From positions 62,001 through 126,000 of the forward strand of contig NZ_FNEX01000017.1 of the NCBI RefSeq assembly GCF_900100435.1: DNA of 64,000 nucleotides, written 5' to 3'. A model generated the notes under the pieces. The model ran no database searches, was not told the origin of the DNA, and saw only the letters and a program-made list of their open reading frames with translations. The stretch is from Pedobacter sp. ok626. GTDB lineage: Bacteria > Bacteroidota > Bacteroidia > Sphingobacteriales > Sphingobacteriaceae. The translations under genes and the position numbers were made by a program. Below are positions 17,946-27,077 of the stretch, piece by piece. Numbering within the stretch: the stretch's first letter is position 1; every line of letters starts with the position of its first letter.

Positions 17946-18128
17946 GTTTATAGTTTTTAGGTTAGAAATTTCAAACAAACACTAGTTATAAGGGACATAA
18001 CAATCACAACAACAAAAAGTTTACGGACTTCATGAAACTTCCCACACACCTGAAAAGTCTATACACTTGATAATTAAACATAAGCCGAGACACATTTAAA
18101 AACACTTCAATCTTTCATTCTAAAACCT

Positions 18129-18136
18129 TAACTTTG
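18129..18136 (+). promoter_or_regulatory. Candidate -7 box of the ileS operon
   Basis: TAACTTTG, followed by C, is a close match to the Bacteroidota -7 consensus TAnnTTTG and lies 29 bases before the ileS ATG. A strict TTG -33 element is not obvious at the right spacing. Confidence 0.45.
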
Positions 18137-18165
18137 CATCCTTAATTTTTGGAGATACTTGATTG

Positions 18166-21100
18166 ATGTATAGGGAATTTAAACAACTAGAATTAGCTAA
18201 AATAGGCGAAGAGATACTTGATTTTTGGAAGGAAGAAAACATCTTTGAAAAAAGCATTTCAAGCCGTCCTGAATCGAACCCTTTTACTTTTTATGAAGGC
18301 CCGCCTTCGGCAAACGGAATGCCTGGGATTCACCATGTGATGGCAAGAGCTATTAAAGATATTTTTTGCAGATACAAAACCCTTAAAGGCTATCAGGTAA
18401 AGCGTAAAGCAGGCTGGGATACACATGGTTTACCAGTAGAACTGGGAACCGAGAAAGAACTGGGTATTACCAAAGAAGATATTGGTAAAACCATCTCTAT
18501 CGAAGAATACAACGAAGCCTGCAAAAAAACGGTAATGCGTTATACTGATGTATGGAATGACTTGACTGAGAAAATGGGCTACTGGGTTGATATGGGAGAT
18601 CCATATGTAACTTACAAGCCAAAATACATGGAGTCGGTTTGGTGGTTGTTGAAACAAATTTACGATAAGGGTCTCCTTTACAAGGGCTATACCATACAAC
18701 CTTATTCTCCGAAAGCGGGAACAGGCTTAAGTTCGCACGAGGTAAACCAACCAGGTGCTTACCGAGATGTTACCGATACTACAATTGTTGCCCAGTTTAA
18801 AGCATTGGCAGACACATTGCCTGCATTTTTACAGGGATTTGGCGATATCTACCTGATGGCATGGACCACTACACCATGGACTTTACCATCAAATACAGCA
18901 TTAACTGTTGGCCCGAAAATCGACTATGTTTTAGTAAAAACTTTTAACCAATATACTTTCCTTCCGGTAAATGTGATTTTAGCGAAAAACCTGGTTGGAA
19001 AACAATTCAACAAAGGATATTTTGAAAGTACTGATGCAGCTGATTTTGAAAACTTCGCTGCAAACGATAAAAAAATCCCTTATCAAATACTAACCACATG
19101 CAAAGGCACTGACCTTGTTGGTATTAAATACGAACAACTTCTAGCCTATACCCTTCCTTACCAAAACCCTGAAAATGCTTTTAGAGTAATCTCAGGAGAT
19201 TTTGTGACCACAGAAGATGGTACCGGCATCGTGCATACTGCCCCAACTTTTGGCGCGGATGATGCCCGGGTTGCAAAAGAAGCAAGCCCTGAAGTTCCAC
19301 CAATGTTGGTGCTGGATGAGAACGGAATTGCAGTACCTTTGGTAGATTTACAAGGTAAATTCACTTCAAATATGGGCGACTTAGCCGGAAAATATGTGAA
19401 GAACGAATATTACAACGAAGGCGAAGTTCCTGAGAAATCTGTTGACGTTGAAATCGCCATCCGCTTAAAAGAAGAAAACAAAGCTTTCAAAGTAGAAAAA
19501 TATGTTCACAGTTACCCACACAGCTGGAGAACTGACGAGCCGCTTTTATACTATCCACTAGATTCCTGGTTCATCAAAGTTACGGATGTAAAAGACCGTA
19601 TGTTTGATCTGAACGAGACCATCAACTGGAAACCAAAATCTACAGGTGAAGGTCGCTTTGGAAACTGGCTCAAAAATGCCAACGACTGGAACCTTTCCCG
19701 CTCAAGATATTGGGGAATTCCATTGCCAATCTGGAGAACTGAGGATAAAAAAGAAGAAATGATCATCGGTTCTGTTGAAGAACTCTATCAGGCCATTGAA
19801 AAATCAATTGAAGCAGGCTTCCAGAAAGAAAATCCTTTTAAAGGATTTGAAATCGGAAACATGTCGGAAGAAAATTATGACCTGATCGATCTCCATAAAA
19901 ACGTTGTGGATGGAATCACTTTAATTTCTCCATCAGGAAAACCAATGGTTCGCGAAACTGACCTGATTGATGTGTGGTTCGACTCTGGTGCAATGCCATA
20001 TGCGCAATTGCATTATCCTTTTGAAAACAAAGATAGAATTGATGAAAATAAGGACTTCCCTGCAGACTTTATTGCTGAAGGCGTTGACCAGACTCGTGGA
20101 TGGTTCTATACGCTACACGCGATAAGCACACTTGTTTTTGATAAGGTAGCTTACAAAAACGTAGTTTCAAATGGACTGGTATTGGATAAAAACGGGCAAA
20201 AGATGTCGAAACGTTTAGGCAACGCCGCAGATCCATTCAAAACACTGGCAGAATATGGACCAGATGCAACACGCTGGTACATGATATCAAATGCAAATCC
20301 ATGGGATAATCTGAAATTTGATATTGAAGGAATTGCAGAGATTCGCCGTAAGTTTTTTGGCACACTTTACAATACCTACAACTTCTTCGCGCTATATGCA
20401 AACATTGATAAGTTCCAGATCAATAAAGACGAGATGACTCCAGTAGAGCGTCGCAGTGAACTAGATCGTTGGATCCTATCCTTATTGCAAACCCTAATTG
20501 CAGAAGTTGATGAAAGCTACAATGCCTATGAACCTACTAAAGCAACAAGAGCTATTCAGGCATTCGTTGACGAGCATTTAAGTAACTGGTATATCCGCCT
20601 ATCACGCCGCCGCTTCTGGAAAGGTGAAATGACTGCAGATAAAAAAGCAGCTTACGAAACCTTGTATACCTGCTTAATGAGCGTTGCGCAAATGATGTCA
20701 CCAGTAGCGCCTTTCTTCTCAGATTGGTTGTTCCGTAATTTAACAGCCGACGATAAACTTAACACTTTAGAATCCGTACACCTTAGTACTTGGGATGAAG
20801 CAGATGCATCATTAACTGATACAGAATTGAATGAAAGAATGCAGCTTGCACAGGACATTTCATCCATGGTTTTATCGTTGCGTAAAAAGACAAGCATCAA
20901 TGTTCGTCAGCCTTTAGCTAAAATTTTAATCCCTGTATTGGACAATAAATTTGCAGAAAGAGTAGAACTGGTAAAAGAATTAATCTTGTCTGAGACCAAC
21001 ATTAAAGCGATTGAGTACATCACTGATACTGCGGGATTTATCAAGAAAAAAATCAAACCAAATTTCAAAACCTTAGGCCCTAAAGTAGGAAAAGACATGA

Positions 21101-21558
21101 AACTGGTTGCTGAAGCTGTGAACAACATGAGCCAGGAAGAACTGGCAAATTTTGAAAATATCGGAAAATTTGCAGTTATCGGCACGGATTATGTAATTGA
21201 GCTGAGCGATGTGGAAATTATGGCTGAGGACATTCCCGGATGGCAAGTAACCAGCATGGGTAACTTAACTGTGGCGCTTGATGTTTCAATCACCGAAGAG
21301 CTTAAACAAGAAGGCTTGTCACGTGAATTGATCAACAGGATCCAGAATTTAAGAAAAGAGCTTAATTTCGAAGTAACTGACAGGATAACCGTGACTTTAC
21401 AAAACCATAACCTGATCAGCGAAGCGGTGGCACAAAATAAAACATACATTTGCTCGGAAATTCTGGCAGATAACATTAACTTAACCGAAACTTTAGACAA
21501 CGGAAACAAAATAGTAATCGATGATGTTGAACTACACATTTTGATTGCACAACAATAA
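18166..21558 (+). CDS. ileS: Isoleucyl-tRNA synthetase
   Basis: A class I aminoacyl-tRNA synthetase of 1130 residues that charges tRNA-Ile. The HIGH signature appears as GIHH (residues 54-57, in ANGMPGIHHV). The CP1 editing domain is marked by TTPWTLPSNTALTVGP and GTGIVHTAPTFGADD. The KMSKS loop is KMSKR (679-683), followed by an anticodon-binding helical domain and a C-terminal extension without the Cys-rich zinc site of E. coli-type IleRS. These traits fit the long, eukaryote-like IleRS type 2. ATG 18166 is preferred over the adjacent TTG 18163. It heads ileS-dksA-like-lspA. Confidence 0.97.
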   Translation: MYREFKQLELAKIGEEILDFWKEENIFEKSISSRPESNPFTFYEGPPSANGMPGIHHVMARAIKDIFCRYKTLKGYQVKRKAGWDTHGLPVELGTEKELGITKEDIGKTISIEEYNEACKKTVMRYTDVWNDLTEKMGYWVDMGDPYVTYKPKYMESVWWLLKQIYDKGLLYKGYTIQPYSPKAGTGLSSHEVNQPGAYRDVTDTTIVAQFKALADTLPAFLQGFGDIYLMAWTTTPWTLPSNTALTVGPKIDYVLVKTFNQYTFLPVNVILAKNLVGKQFNKGYFESTDAADFENFAANDKKIPYQILTTCKGTDLVGIKYEQLLAYTLPYQNPENAFRVISGDFVTTEDGTGIVHTAPTFGADDARVAKEASPEVPPMLVLDENGIAVPLVDLQGKFTSNMGDLAGKYVKNEYYNEGEVPEKSVDVEIAIRLKEENKAFKVEKYVHSYPHSWRTDEPLLYYPLDSWFIKVTDVKDRMFDLNETINWKPKSTGEGRFGNWLKNANDWNLSRSRYWGIPLPIWRTEDKKEEMIIGSVEELYQAIEKSIEAGFQKENPFKGFEIGNMSEENYDLIDLHKNVVDGITLISPSGKPMVRETDLIDVWFDSGAMPYAQLHYPFENKDRIDENKDFPADFIAEGVDQTRGWFYTLHAISTLVFDKVAYKNVVSNGLVLDKNGQKMSKRLGNAADPFKTLAEYGPDATRWYMISNANPWDNLKFDIEGIAEIRRKFFGTLYNTYNFFALYANIDKFQINKDEMTPVERRSELDRWILSLLQTLIAEVDESYNAYEPTKATRAIQAFVDEHLSNWYIRLSRRRFWKGEMTADKKAAYETLYTCLMSVAQMMSPVAPFFSDWLFRNLTADDKLNTLESVHLSTWDEADASLTDTELNERMQLAQDISSMVLSLRKKTSINVRQPLAKILIPVLDNKFAERVELVKELILSETNIKAIEYITDTAGFIKKKIKPNFKTLGPKVGKDMKLVAEAVNNMSQEELANFENIGKFAVIGTDYVIELSDVEIMAEDIPGWQVTSMGNLTVALDVSITEELKQEGLSRELINRIQNLRKELNFEVTDRITVTLQNHNLISEAVAQNKTYICSEILADNINLTETLDNGNKIVIDDVELHILIAQQ

Positions 21559-21565
21559 TTTTATT

Positions 21566-21946
21566 ATGGAAAAAGAAAAAACAAGGTATTCTGACAATGA
21601 ACTACAAGAATTTAAAGAACTAATTCTTGAAAAATTGAGAATGGCTAGACAAGAATTTCTTGATCTGACCAATTCATTGAGCAGCCCTAACTCTAACGGA
21701 ACTGAAGATACTTCTGGAACCTATAAAACATTGGAAGATGGTTCTGCTACATTAGAAAAAGAGCAATTGAACCAACTGGCAGCACGTCAGAAAAAGTTCA
21801 TCGAGAATTTAGAAGCGGCGTTGGTACGCATCGAAAACAAAACTTATGGCATTTGCAGAGAAACCGGCAAATTGATCCAAAAAGAACGTCTTCGTGCAGT
21901 TCCTCATGCTACTTTAAGTATGGAAGCTAAACTGAAGCAGTCGTAA
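21566..21946 (+). CDS. TraR/DksA-family protein with reduced zinc finger
   Basis: A 126-residue protein. The first half is a helical, probably coiled-coil hairpin rich in Glu/Lys; the second half has the DksA-type end YGICRETGKLI followed by ERLRAVPHATL. Only one Cys is left: the first CxxC is reduced to a single Cys and the last pair is replaced by Ser and others (ATLSMEAKL). DksA proteins bind RNA polymerase through the secondary channel and help the stringent response; a zinc-independent form is plausible. Start ATG 21566 follows the ileS stop; an ATG at 21545 inside ileS is less likely. It overlaps lspA by one base (TAATG). Confidence 0.88.
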   Translation: MEKEKTRYSDNELQEFKELILEKLRMARQEFLDLTNSLSSPNSNGTEDTSGTYKTLEDGSATLEKEQLNQLAARQKKFIENLEAALVRIENKTYGICRETGKLIQKERLRAVPHATLSMEAKLKQS

Positions 21947-22548
21947 TGAAAGGCTATACAAAACCTTTATTAATTATCTTCTTCGTTTTACTTGCCGATC
22001 AGCTTTTAAAAACCTGGATAAAAACCAACATGTACCTTGGTCAAGAATTCAAGATCATCGGCAATTGGTTTATTATTCATTTTACGGAGAATAATGGAAT
22101 GGCCTTTGGTTTAGAGTTTGGCGGCGAATTTGGCAAGCTGGCTCTATCTTTATTCAGAATTGCTGCTGTCGCCGGAATTGGCTATGGCTTATGCTATCTG
22201 ATTCAAAGGAAGTATCACAGAGGGCTGATTATGAACGTTGCTTTGATCTTTTCAGGTGCATTGGGAAACATTATCGACTCCGTACTATATGGTAAAATAT
22301 ACGGCTATGCAACTTTGTTCCATGGCCGTGTTGTAGATATGTTCTACTTCCCATTACTACAAGGTGTTTTCCCTAAATGGGTACCGATCTGGGGTGGTGA
22401 AGATTTTATCTTCTTCAGACCGGTATTTAACATCGCTGATGCGGCCATCTCTGTGGGTGTAATTTTAATACTTGTTTTCCAGAAATCGTACTTCAAAGAA
22501 GAAGTTGTTGAAGAAATAAGCCCTAATAATGAGATGGTTGAAGATTAA
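21946..22548 (+). CDS. lspA: Lipoprotein signal peptidase
   Basis: A 200-residue membrane protein with four hydrophobic helices. The signal peptidase II boxes are present: an early ADQLLKTW, NNGMAFGLEFG, GNIIDS with one catalytic Asp, and FNIADAAISVG with the other. It cuts the signal peptide of prolipoproteins at the modified Cys in the inner membrane. The start overlaps the stop of the DksA-like gene by one base, so the two are translationally coupled. Confidence 0.95.
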   Translation: MKGYTKPLLIIFFVLLADQLLKTWIKTNMYLGQEFKIIGNWFIIHFTENNGMAFGLEFGGEFGKLALSLFRIAAVAGIGYGLCYLIQRKYHRGLIMNVALIFSGALGNIIDSVLYGKIYGYATLFHGRVVDMFYFPLLQGVFPKWVPIWGGEDFIFFRPVFNIADAAISVGVILILVFQKSYFKEEVVEEISPNNEMVED

Positions 22549-22632
22549 TTGATCATATTTTGAAATATGAGTATGGAATTGACCTAAAAGTTCCATCTAT
22601 ATATCAAATACACAAATGAAAAATACCATATT

Positions 22633-23346
22633 ATGAGAAAGTTATTAAGCCTTGCCATCGTTGCCTTATTTAGTTTAAGTGCTATGGCTCAACAAGTAGA
22701 TTTACGTAAGAAGATCAATGTTAGTGGATCTGCCGAAGTTGAAGTTACACCTGATATTATTTATATCAGTATTTCTTTAAAAGAATACCTAAAAGATGGT
22801 AACAGCAAGAAAAAAGTAGACATTACTACCCTAGAGAATGAGTTGTTTAAAGCAGTACAAAATGCTGGAATTGCAAAGGAGAACTTAACAGTTACTAATT
22901 TATCCAGCTATACTGCAATAGCCCAGAAAAAGAAAAATCCGGATTACCTGGCTAGCAAGCAATACCGCTTAAAAGTAACCGATTTGAATAAATGGAATAC
23001 AATCCTTGATGAAGTAGATCCAAAAGGTATTGCTTATACCAATATTGATAGCTACGATTATTCGAAAATTGAAAGCTTAAAAAAAGAGCTTAAGATTAAA
23101 GCCCTTTTAGCAGCAAAAGAAAAAGCAACTTACCTGGTACAAGCACTTGGAGATAAGCTTGGTAGTGCAATAGATATTCAGGAGATAAACAACGAATCTT
23201 TCCCTCAGCCAATGTATCGTGCAAATGTAATGATGATGAAGGCGGAGAGTGCAGATATGGCCGGTGCGCCACCAGCTGAGATTGATTTTAAAAAGATTAA
23301 ACTAAACTACCAGATGAATGTAGTGTTTGAAATCAAAGGATTCTAA
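22633..23346 (+). CDS. SIMPL-domain (DUF541) exported protein
   Basis: A 237-residue protein with a Sec signal peptide (RKLLSLAIVALFSLSAMAQ) followed by a SIMPL/DUF541 domain beginning INVSGSAEVEVTPDIIYISI, the hallmark of the family. The domain is periplasmic or outer-membrane associated in many Gram-negative bacteria; its biochemical role is unknown. It stands alone downstream of lspA with its own terminator. Confidence 0.88.
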   Translation: MRKLLSLAIVALFSLSAMAQQVDLRKKINVSGSAEVEVTPDIIYISISLKEYLKDGNSKKKVDITTLENELFKAVQNAGIAKENLTVTNLSSYTAIAQKKKNPDYLASKQYRLKVTDLNKWNTILDEVDPKGIAYTNIDSYDYSKIESLKKELKIKALLAAKEKATYLVQALGDKLGSAIDIQEINNESFPQPMYRANVMMMKAESADMAGAPPAEIDFKKIKLNYQMNVVFEIKGF

Positions 23347-23416
23347 TTCTGAATTTGAGATCAGCAAATTCTAATTCTGACCTGTAGAGTATACAGTATT
23401 TATTTAAAATGTAAGG

Positions 23417-23452
23417 AAAACCTACCAAATAACTTTGGTAGGTTTTTTGTTT
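23417..23452 (+). terminator. Rho-independent terminator of the SIMPL gene
   Basis: A perfect 13-base-pair stem (23417-23429 with 23434-23446, core CCTACC/GGTAGG) with a 4-base loop is followed by a T-rich run. It lies 70 bases after the SIMPL stop. Confidence 0.85.
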
Positions 23453-23477
23453 TGTACCTCTTATAAACCCAATCATT

Positions 23478-23792
23478 ATGAAGAAGTTAATTTACTCGTT
23501 AATCTTAATATTTACACTTGGAATAAGTGCGAATACAGTTAGTGCAGCAGAAAACAACAAAGTGAAAACTGAAATGACTGCAGAACAGAAGGTTCAGGTT
23601 GAACGGATTACTAACCGTGTAGAAGAGATTAGAAATATGGATAAATCAAATTTATCCAGAGCTGAGAAAAAAGAACTTCGTAAAGAGCTGAGAGAATTAA
23701 AATCACAAGCTCGTGCATTAGGTGCAGGCGGAGTTTACCTTTCAGTAGGTGCTATCATCATCATCATTTTATTATTAATCCTTATCCTATAG
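23478..23792 (+). CDS. Small signal-peptide protein with C-terminal helix, unknown
   Basis: A 104-residue protein. It has a Sec signal peptide (about residues 1-24), a charged middle region rich in Glu/Lys/Arg that could form a coiled coil, and a strongly hydrophobic Ile/Leu-only C-terminal helix after a GGVYLSVG hinge. The shape is that of an anchored periplasmic rod. I do not recognise a named family. A terminator before it and one after it suggest it is transcribed alone. Confidence 0.75.
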   Translation: MKKLIYSLILIFTLGISANTVSAAENNKVKTEMTAEQKVQVERITNRVEEIRNMDKSNLSRAEKKELRKELRELKSQARALGAGGVYLSVGAIIIIILLLILIL

Positions 23793-23832
23793 TATTATTA
23801 TTAACTAACCTTAACATCTACCTGTTAAAAAC

Positions 23833-23860
23833 AAAAAGCTTCCTCTAGGGGAAGCTTTTT
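23833..23860. terminator. Bidirectional terminator between convergent genes
   Basis: An 11-base-pair stem (AAAAAGCTTCC, 23833-23843, with its complement at 23850-23860) has A residues on the left and T residues on the right. It can serve the small protein gene on the plus strand and the efflux pump gene on the minus strand. Confidence 0.8.
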
Positions 23861-23882
23861 TAGTATCAGACTATAATCAATA

Positions 23883-26800
23883 TTAATCCTCATCTGCATG
23901 TAGTGTATTTTTATGATCTTCTGGTTTATAGGAAGCTTGCAATTCGGCAAGTTTCTTTTTACCATAAGCAAATCTGGTAATCAAAACAAACAATACAGGG
24001 ACGATGAATATCGCCAATAAGGTTGCCGATAGCATCCCTGCAGCTACAGTCCAGCCGATAGTCTGACGAGAAACCGCACCTGCACCCGAAGACAATATTA
24101 GCGGAATAACACCCAATATAAAGGCCAATGAAGTCATAATAATTGGCCTAAGCCTTAACCTTACCGCCTCTATCGTAGCCGCAATAAGTTCCATTCCCCA
24201 GTCTACCCTCTCCTTAGCAAATTCAACAATCAGAATCGCATTCTTGGCCGACAAACCGATCAAGGTAATTAAACCCACTTGCGCATAAATGTTATTGTCT
24301 AATTTTGGCAGGAAGGTTAAAGCCAGGATGGCTCCAAATAAACCCAACGGCACCGAAAGTAATATCGAAAAAGGAACGGACCAACTTTCGTACAAGGCCG
24401 CAAGTAATAGAAATACAAAGATAATAACCAATGAAAAAATCATTGTAGTACTATTTCCCGCTTCCGTTTCTTCCAAACTCAAACCAGAAAAATCATACGC
24501 ATAATTGGCAGGTAAAGTTCGCGCAGCCACTTCCTGTAAGGCTTTGAGTGCATCACCCGAACTACGCCCAGGCTTCGCTGCTCCCCCGATTTCTATCGAG
24601 CGGAAAAGGTTATAGTGACTAATGATAGATGCATTCTCTATCACCTTATAAGAAACCAGTGAACTTAGCGGGACAGGAACACCCTGGGCATTCATTACCC
24701 GAAGGTGCTTCAGATTTTCAATATTTGTTCTATAATTGGTATCGGCCTGACTAACCACCCGGAAGTTCCTTCCATATTTAGTGAAATCATTGATATAGCT
24801 ACTGCCCAGATAAGTCGAAATCGTACTATATATTGCACCAATAGAAACCCCCATTTTCTTTGCCTGTTCCCGATCCACCTGCACCTTATAGTTTGGTGTT
24901 CTGGAATTAAACAAAGTATAAGCCATGCCGATTTCGGGTCGCTGATTTGCCGCAGCGAGGAATTTCCCTACATTGGCTTCAAACGCCTTAATGTCGCCGC
25001 TCTGTTTCTCCTGGATCTGCAAACTAAAACCACCGCTAATCCCTAACCCCGGGATTGCCGGTGGCGAAACCACGAGAACACTACCGTCCTTATCACCCGC
25101 AAAAGATTTACTTACACCGGCCATTATTGTATTCACATCCCTTTTACGAACATCCCAATTTTTAAGCTGCACAAAAAAGGTAGCAGCATTAGACTTAAAG
25201 GACCTGTTCAGGATATTGATACCACTTAATGAGGTAATGTTATCCACTTCAGGGTAATTATTGCGTATACTGTCTGTAATCCGTTTAATAAACGCATCTG
25301 TACGAACCATAGCTGAACCTTCAGGTAAATTTGCACCAACTAAAAAGATTCCGGCATCTTCATTAGGGATAAAACCAGTTGGTTTTTTCACAAACATACC
25401 GCCAGTTCCCAGGTAAATACAAAGTAGAATAATCATCACTAGTGGAATCAATTTTAAGGCTTTTTTAACCCCCATAGAGTAGTTATGTGTAACCTTGGCA
25501 AACCACCTATTAAATTTAAAAAAGAATTTATTGACCCCTTTCGAGTCCTTAGTTAAATTCATTGGTGTCAACAGGATCGAACACAAGGCCGGGGTAAGAG
25601 AAAGTGCTATAAAGGCAGAAATCAATACAGAAACGGCAATGGTAATGGCGAATTGCTGATACAGCTGTCCAACCATTCCCGGAATAAATCCAACCGGAAT
25701 AAATACGGCGGCTAGAATCAAGGCAATGGCAATTACCGGCGCCGTAATGTCATTCATCGCTCTCCTGGTCGCTTCCGGAGCAGACAAGCCATCATGGTCC
25801 ATATAATGCTGCACTGCCTCTACCACAACAATAGCATCATCCACCACAATACCAATCGCGAGCACAAAACCAAACATGGTCAATACGTTGATCGAGAACC
25901 CGAAAAATGTGAAAAAGATAAAAGTACCTATGATAGAAACAGGAATTGCCAATACAGGAATCAGTGTAGCCCGCCAACTTTGGAGGAAGAAAAACACCAC
26001 CAATGTAACCAGTACTAATGCCTCAATTAAGGTATGTACTACACCTTCAATCGACATCTTTACCACAGTAACTGTTTCGTAAGGAACGGTATAATCCAGG
26101 TCCTTTGGAAAAGATTTCTTTAATTGCTCCAATGCTTTTTGAATACCATCTGCGGTTTGTACAGCATTACCACCTGGAGTCTGATTAATCATCATCAGGG
26201 AAGCCACCTTTCCATTCACTTTAGACTTAATAGAATAACTAAAGGCGCCCAATTCTATTCTTGCTACGTCTTTAAGGAAAACAACGGAACCGTCCTGCCC
26301 GGTTTTGATTACGATATTATTAAACTGTTCTACGGTATTCAAGTCGCCATCAAGGAGCACAGAAAATTCAAATGTCTGATTGTTTCGTTGTGGCGGCGCA
26401 CCTACACTTCCCCCAGGAACCCTAATATTCTGTTCCTGAACAGCTGCAGATACATTTGCTGGGGTCAGGCCATAATTGGCCAATTTATTGGCATCAAGCC
26501 AAATCCGCATACTAAAAGGCTGACCAAAGGCCTGTACATCACCAACCCCCTGAACACGTAATAAAGCATCCTTTACATATAGGTTGATATAATTTGAGAT
26601 AAATTTATCGTCATAAGTTCCTTTCGGCGAATACAAACCCACCACCATCAAAATATCATTGTTCGCTTTCTTAGTGGTCACCCCTAAACGGGTAACAGCT
26701 TCTGGCAGGGAGGGTTCGGCAATACCTACCCTATTCTGCACATCCAGAGCGGCGATATCGATATTCGTCCCCACCTCAAATGTCACGGTAATCGAAGAAC

Positions 26801-27062
26801 GTCCATCGGAGGTACTATTGGAAGATAAATACTTCATTCCTGGTGTACCGTTGATCTGGCTTTCTATGGGAGTAGTTACGGTCTGCTCCACCGTTTGCGC
26901 ATCAGCCCCGGTATAAGCTCCAGAAACGGTTACTGTTGGCGGTGCAATACTTGGATACTGACTGATCGGCAAGGTTGTGATGACAATAACGCCAATAACA
27001 ACAATTATTATGGATATAACGATGGCCGTGACCGGGCGCCTGATAAATACTTCTGAGATCAT
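23883..27062 (-). CDS. RND efflux pump, inner-membrane permease
   Basis: A 1059-residue HAE-1/AcrB-type RND permease. It starts ISEVFIRRPVTAIVISI, has twelve predicted membrane helices in two sets and two large periplasmic loops. The proton-relay Asp pair is present in GIVVDDAIVVVEAV. It uses proton motive force to expel drugs or other amphipathic compounds through the adaptor and TolC-like channel encoded just upstream in the same operon. Length and organisation are normal for the family. Substrates cannot be read from the sequence. Confidence 0.95.
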   Translation of the reverse strand: MISEVFIRRPVTAIVISIIIVVIGVIVITTLPISQYPSIAPPTVTVSGAYTGADAQTVEQTVTTPIESQINGTPGMKYLSSNSTSDGRSSITVTFEVGTNIDIAALDVQNRVGIAEPSLPEAVTRLGVTTKKANNDILMVVGLYSPKGTYDDKFISNYINLYVKDALLRVQGVGDVQAFGQPFSMRIWLDANKLANYGLTPANVSAAVQEQNIRVPGGSVGAPPQRNNQTFEFSVLLDGDLNTVEQFNNIVIKTGQDGSVVFLKDVARIELGAFSYSIKSKVNGKVASLMMINQTPGGNAVQTADGIQKALEQLKKSFPKDLDYTVPYETVTVVKMSIEGVVHTLIEALVLVTLVVFFFLQSWRATLIPVLAIPVSIIGTFIFFTFFGFSINVLTMFGFVLAIGIVVDDAIVVVEAVQHYMDHDGLSAPEATRRAMNDITAPVIAIALILAAVFIPVGFIPGMVGQLYQQFAITIAVSVLISAFIALSLTPALCSILLTPMNLTKDSKGVNKFFFKFNRWFAKVTHNYSMGVKKALKLIPLVMIILLCIYLGTGGMFVKKPTGFIPNEDAGIFLVGANLPEGSAMVRTDAFIKRITDSIRNNYPEVDNITSLSGINILNRSFKSNAATFFVQLKNWDVRKRDVNTIMAGVSKSFAGDKDGSVLVVSPPAIPGLGISGGFSLQIQEKQSGDIKAFEANVGKFLAAANQRPEIGMAYTLFNSRTPNYKVQVDREQAKKMGVSIGAIYSTISTYLGSSYINDFTKYGRNFRVVSQADTNYRTNIENLKHLRVMNAQGVPVPLSSLVSYKVIENASIISHYNLFRSIEIGGAAKPGRSSGDALKALQEVAARTLPANYAYDFSGLSLEETEAGNSTTMIFSLVIIFVFLLLAALYESWSVPFSILLSVPLGLFGAILALTFLPKLDNNIYAQVGLITLIGLSAKNAILIVEFAKERVDWGMELIAATIEAVRLRLRPIIMTSLAFILGVIPLILSSGAGAVSRQTIGWTVAAGMLSATLLAIFIVPVLFVLITRFAYGKKKLAELQASYKPEDHKNTLHADED

Positions 27063-27077
27063 AAGCTTAGAATTCTT

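Noticed and set aside
22548..22632. Short inverted repeat after lspA
   Set aside because: Stem is only about six pairs and has no T run, so a terminator is not supported.
26124..26561. 145-codon open frame antisense to the RND pump
   Set aside because: Shadow of a strongly conserved gene; no domain or start signal.
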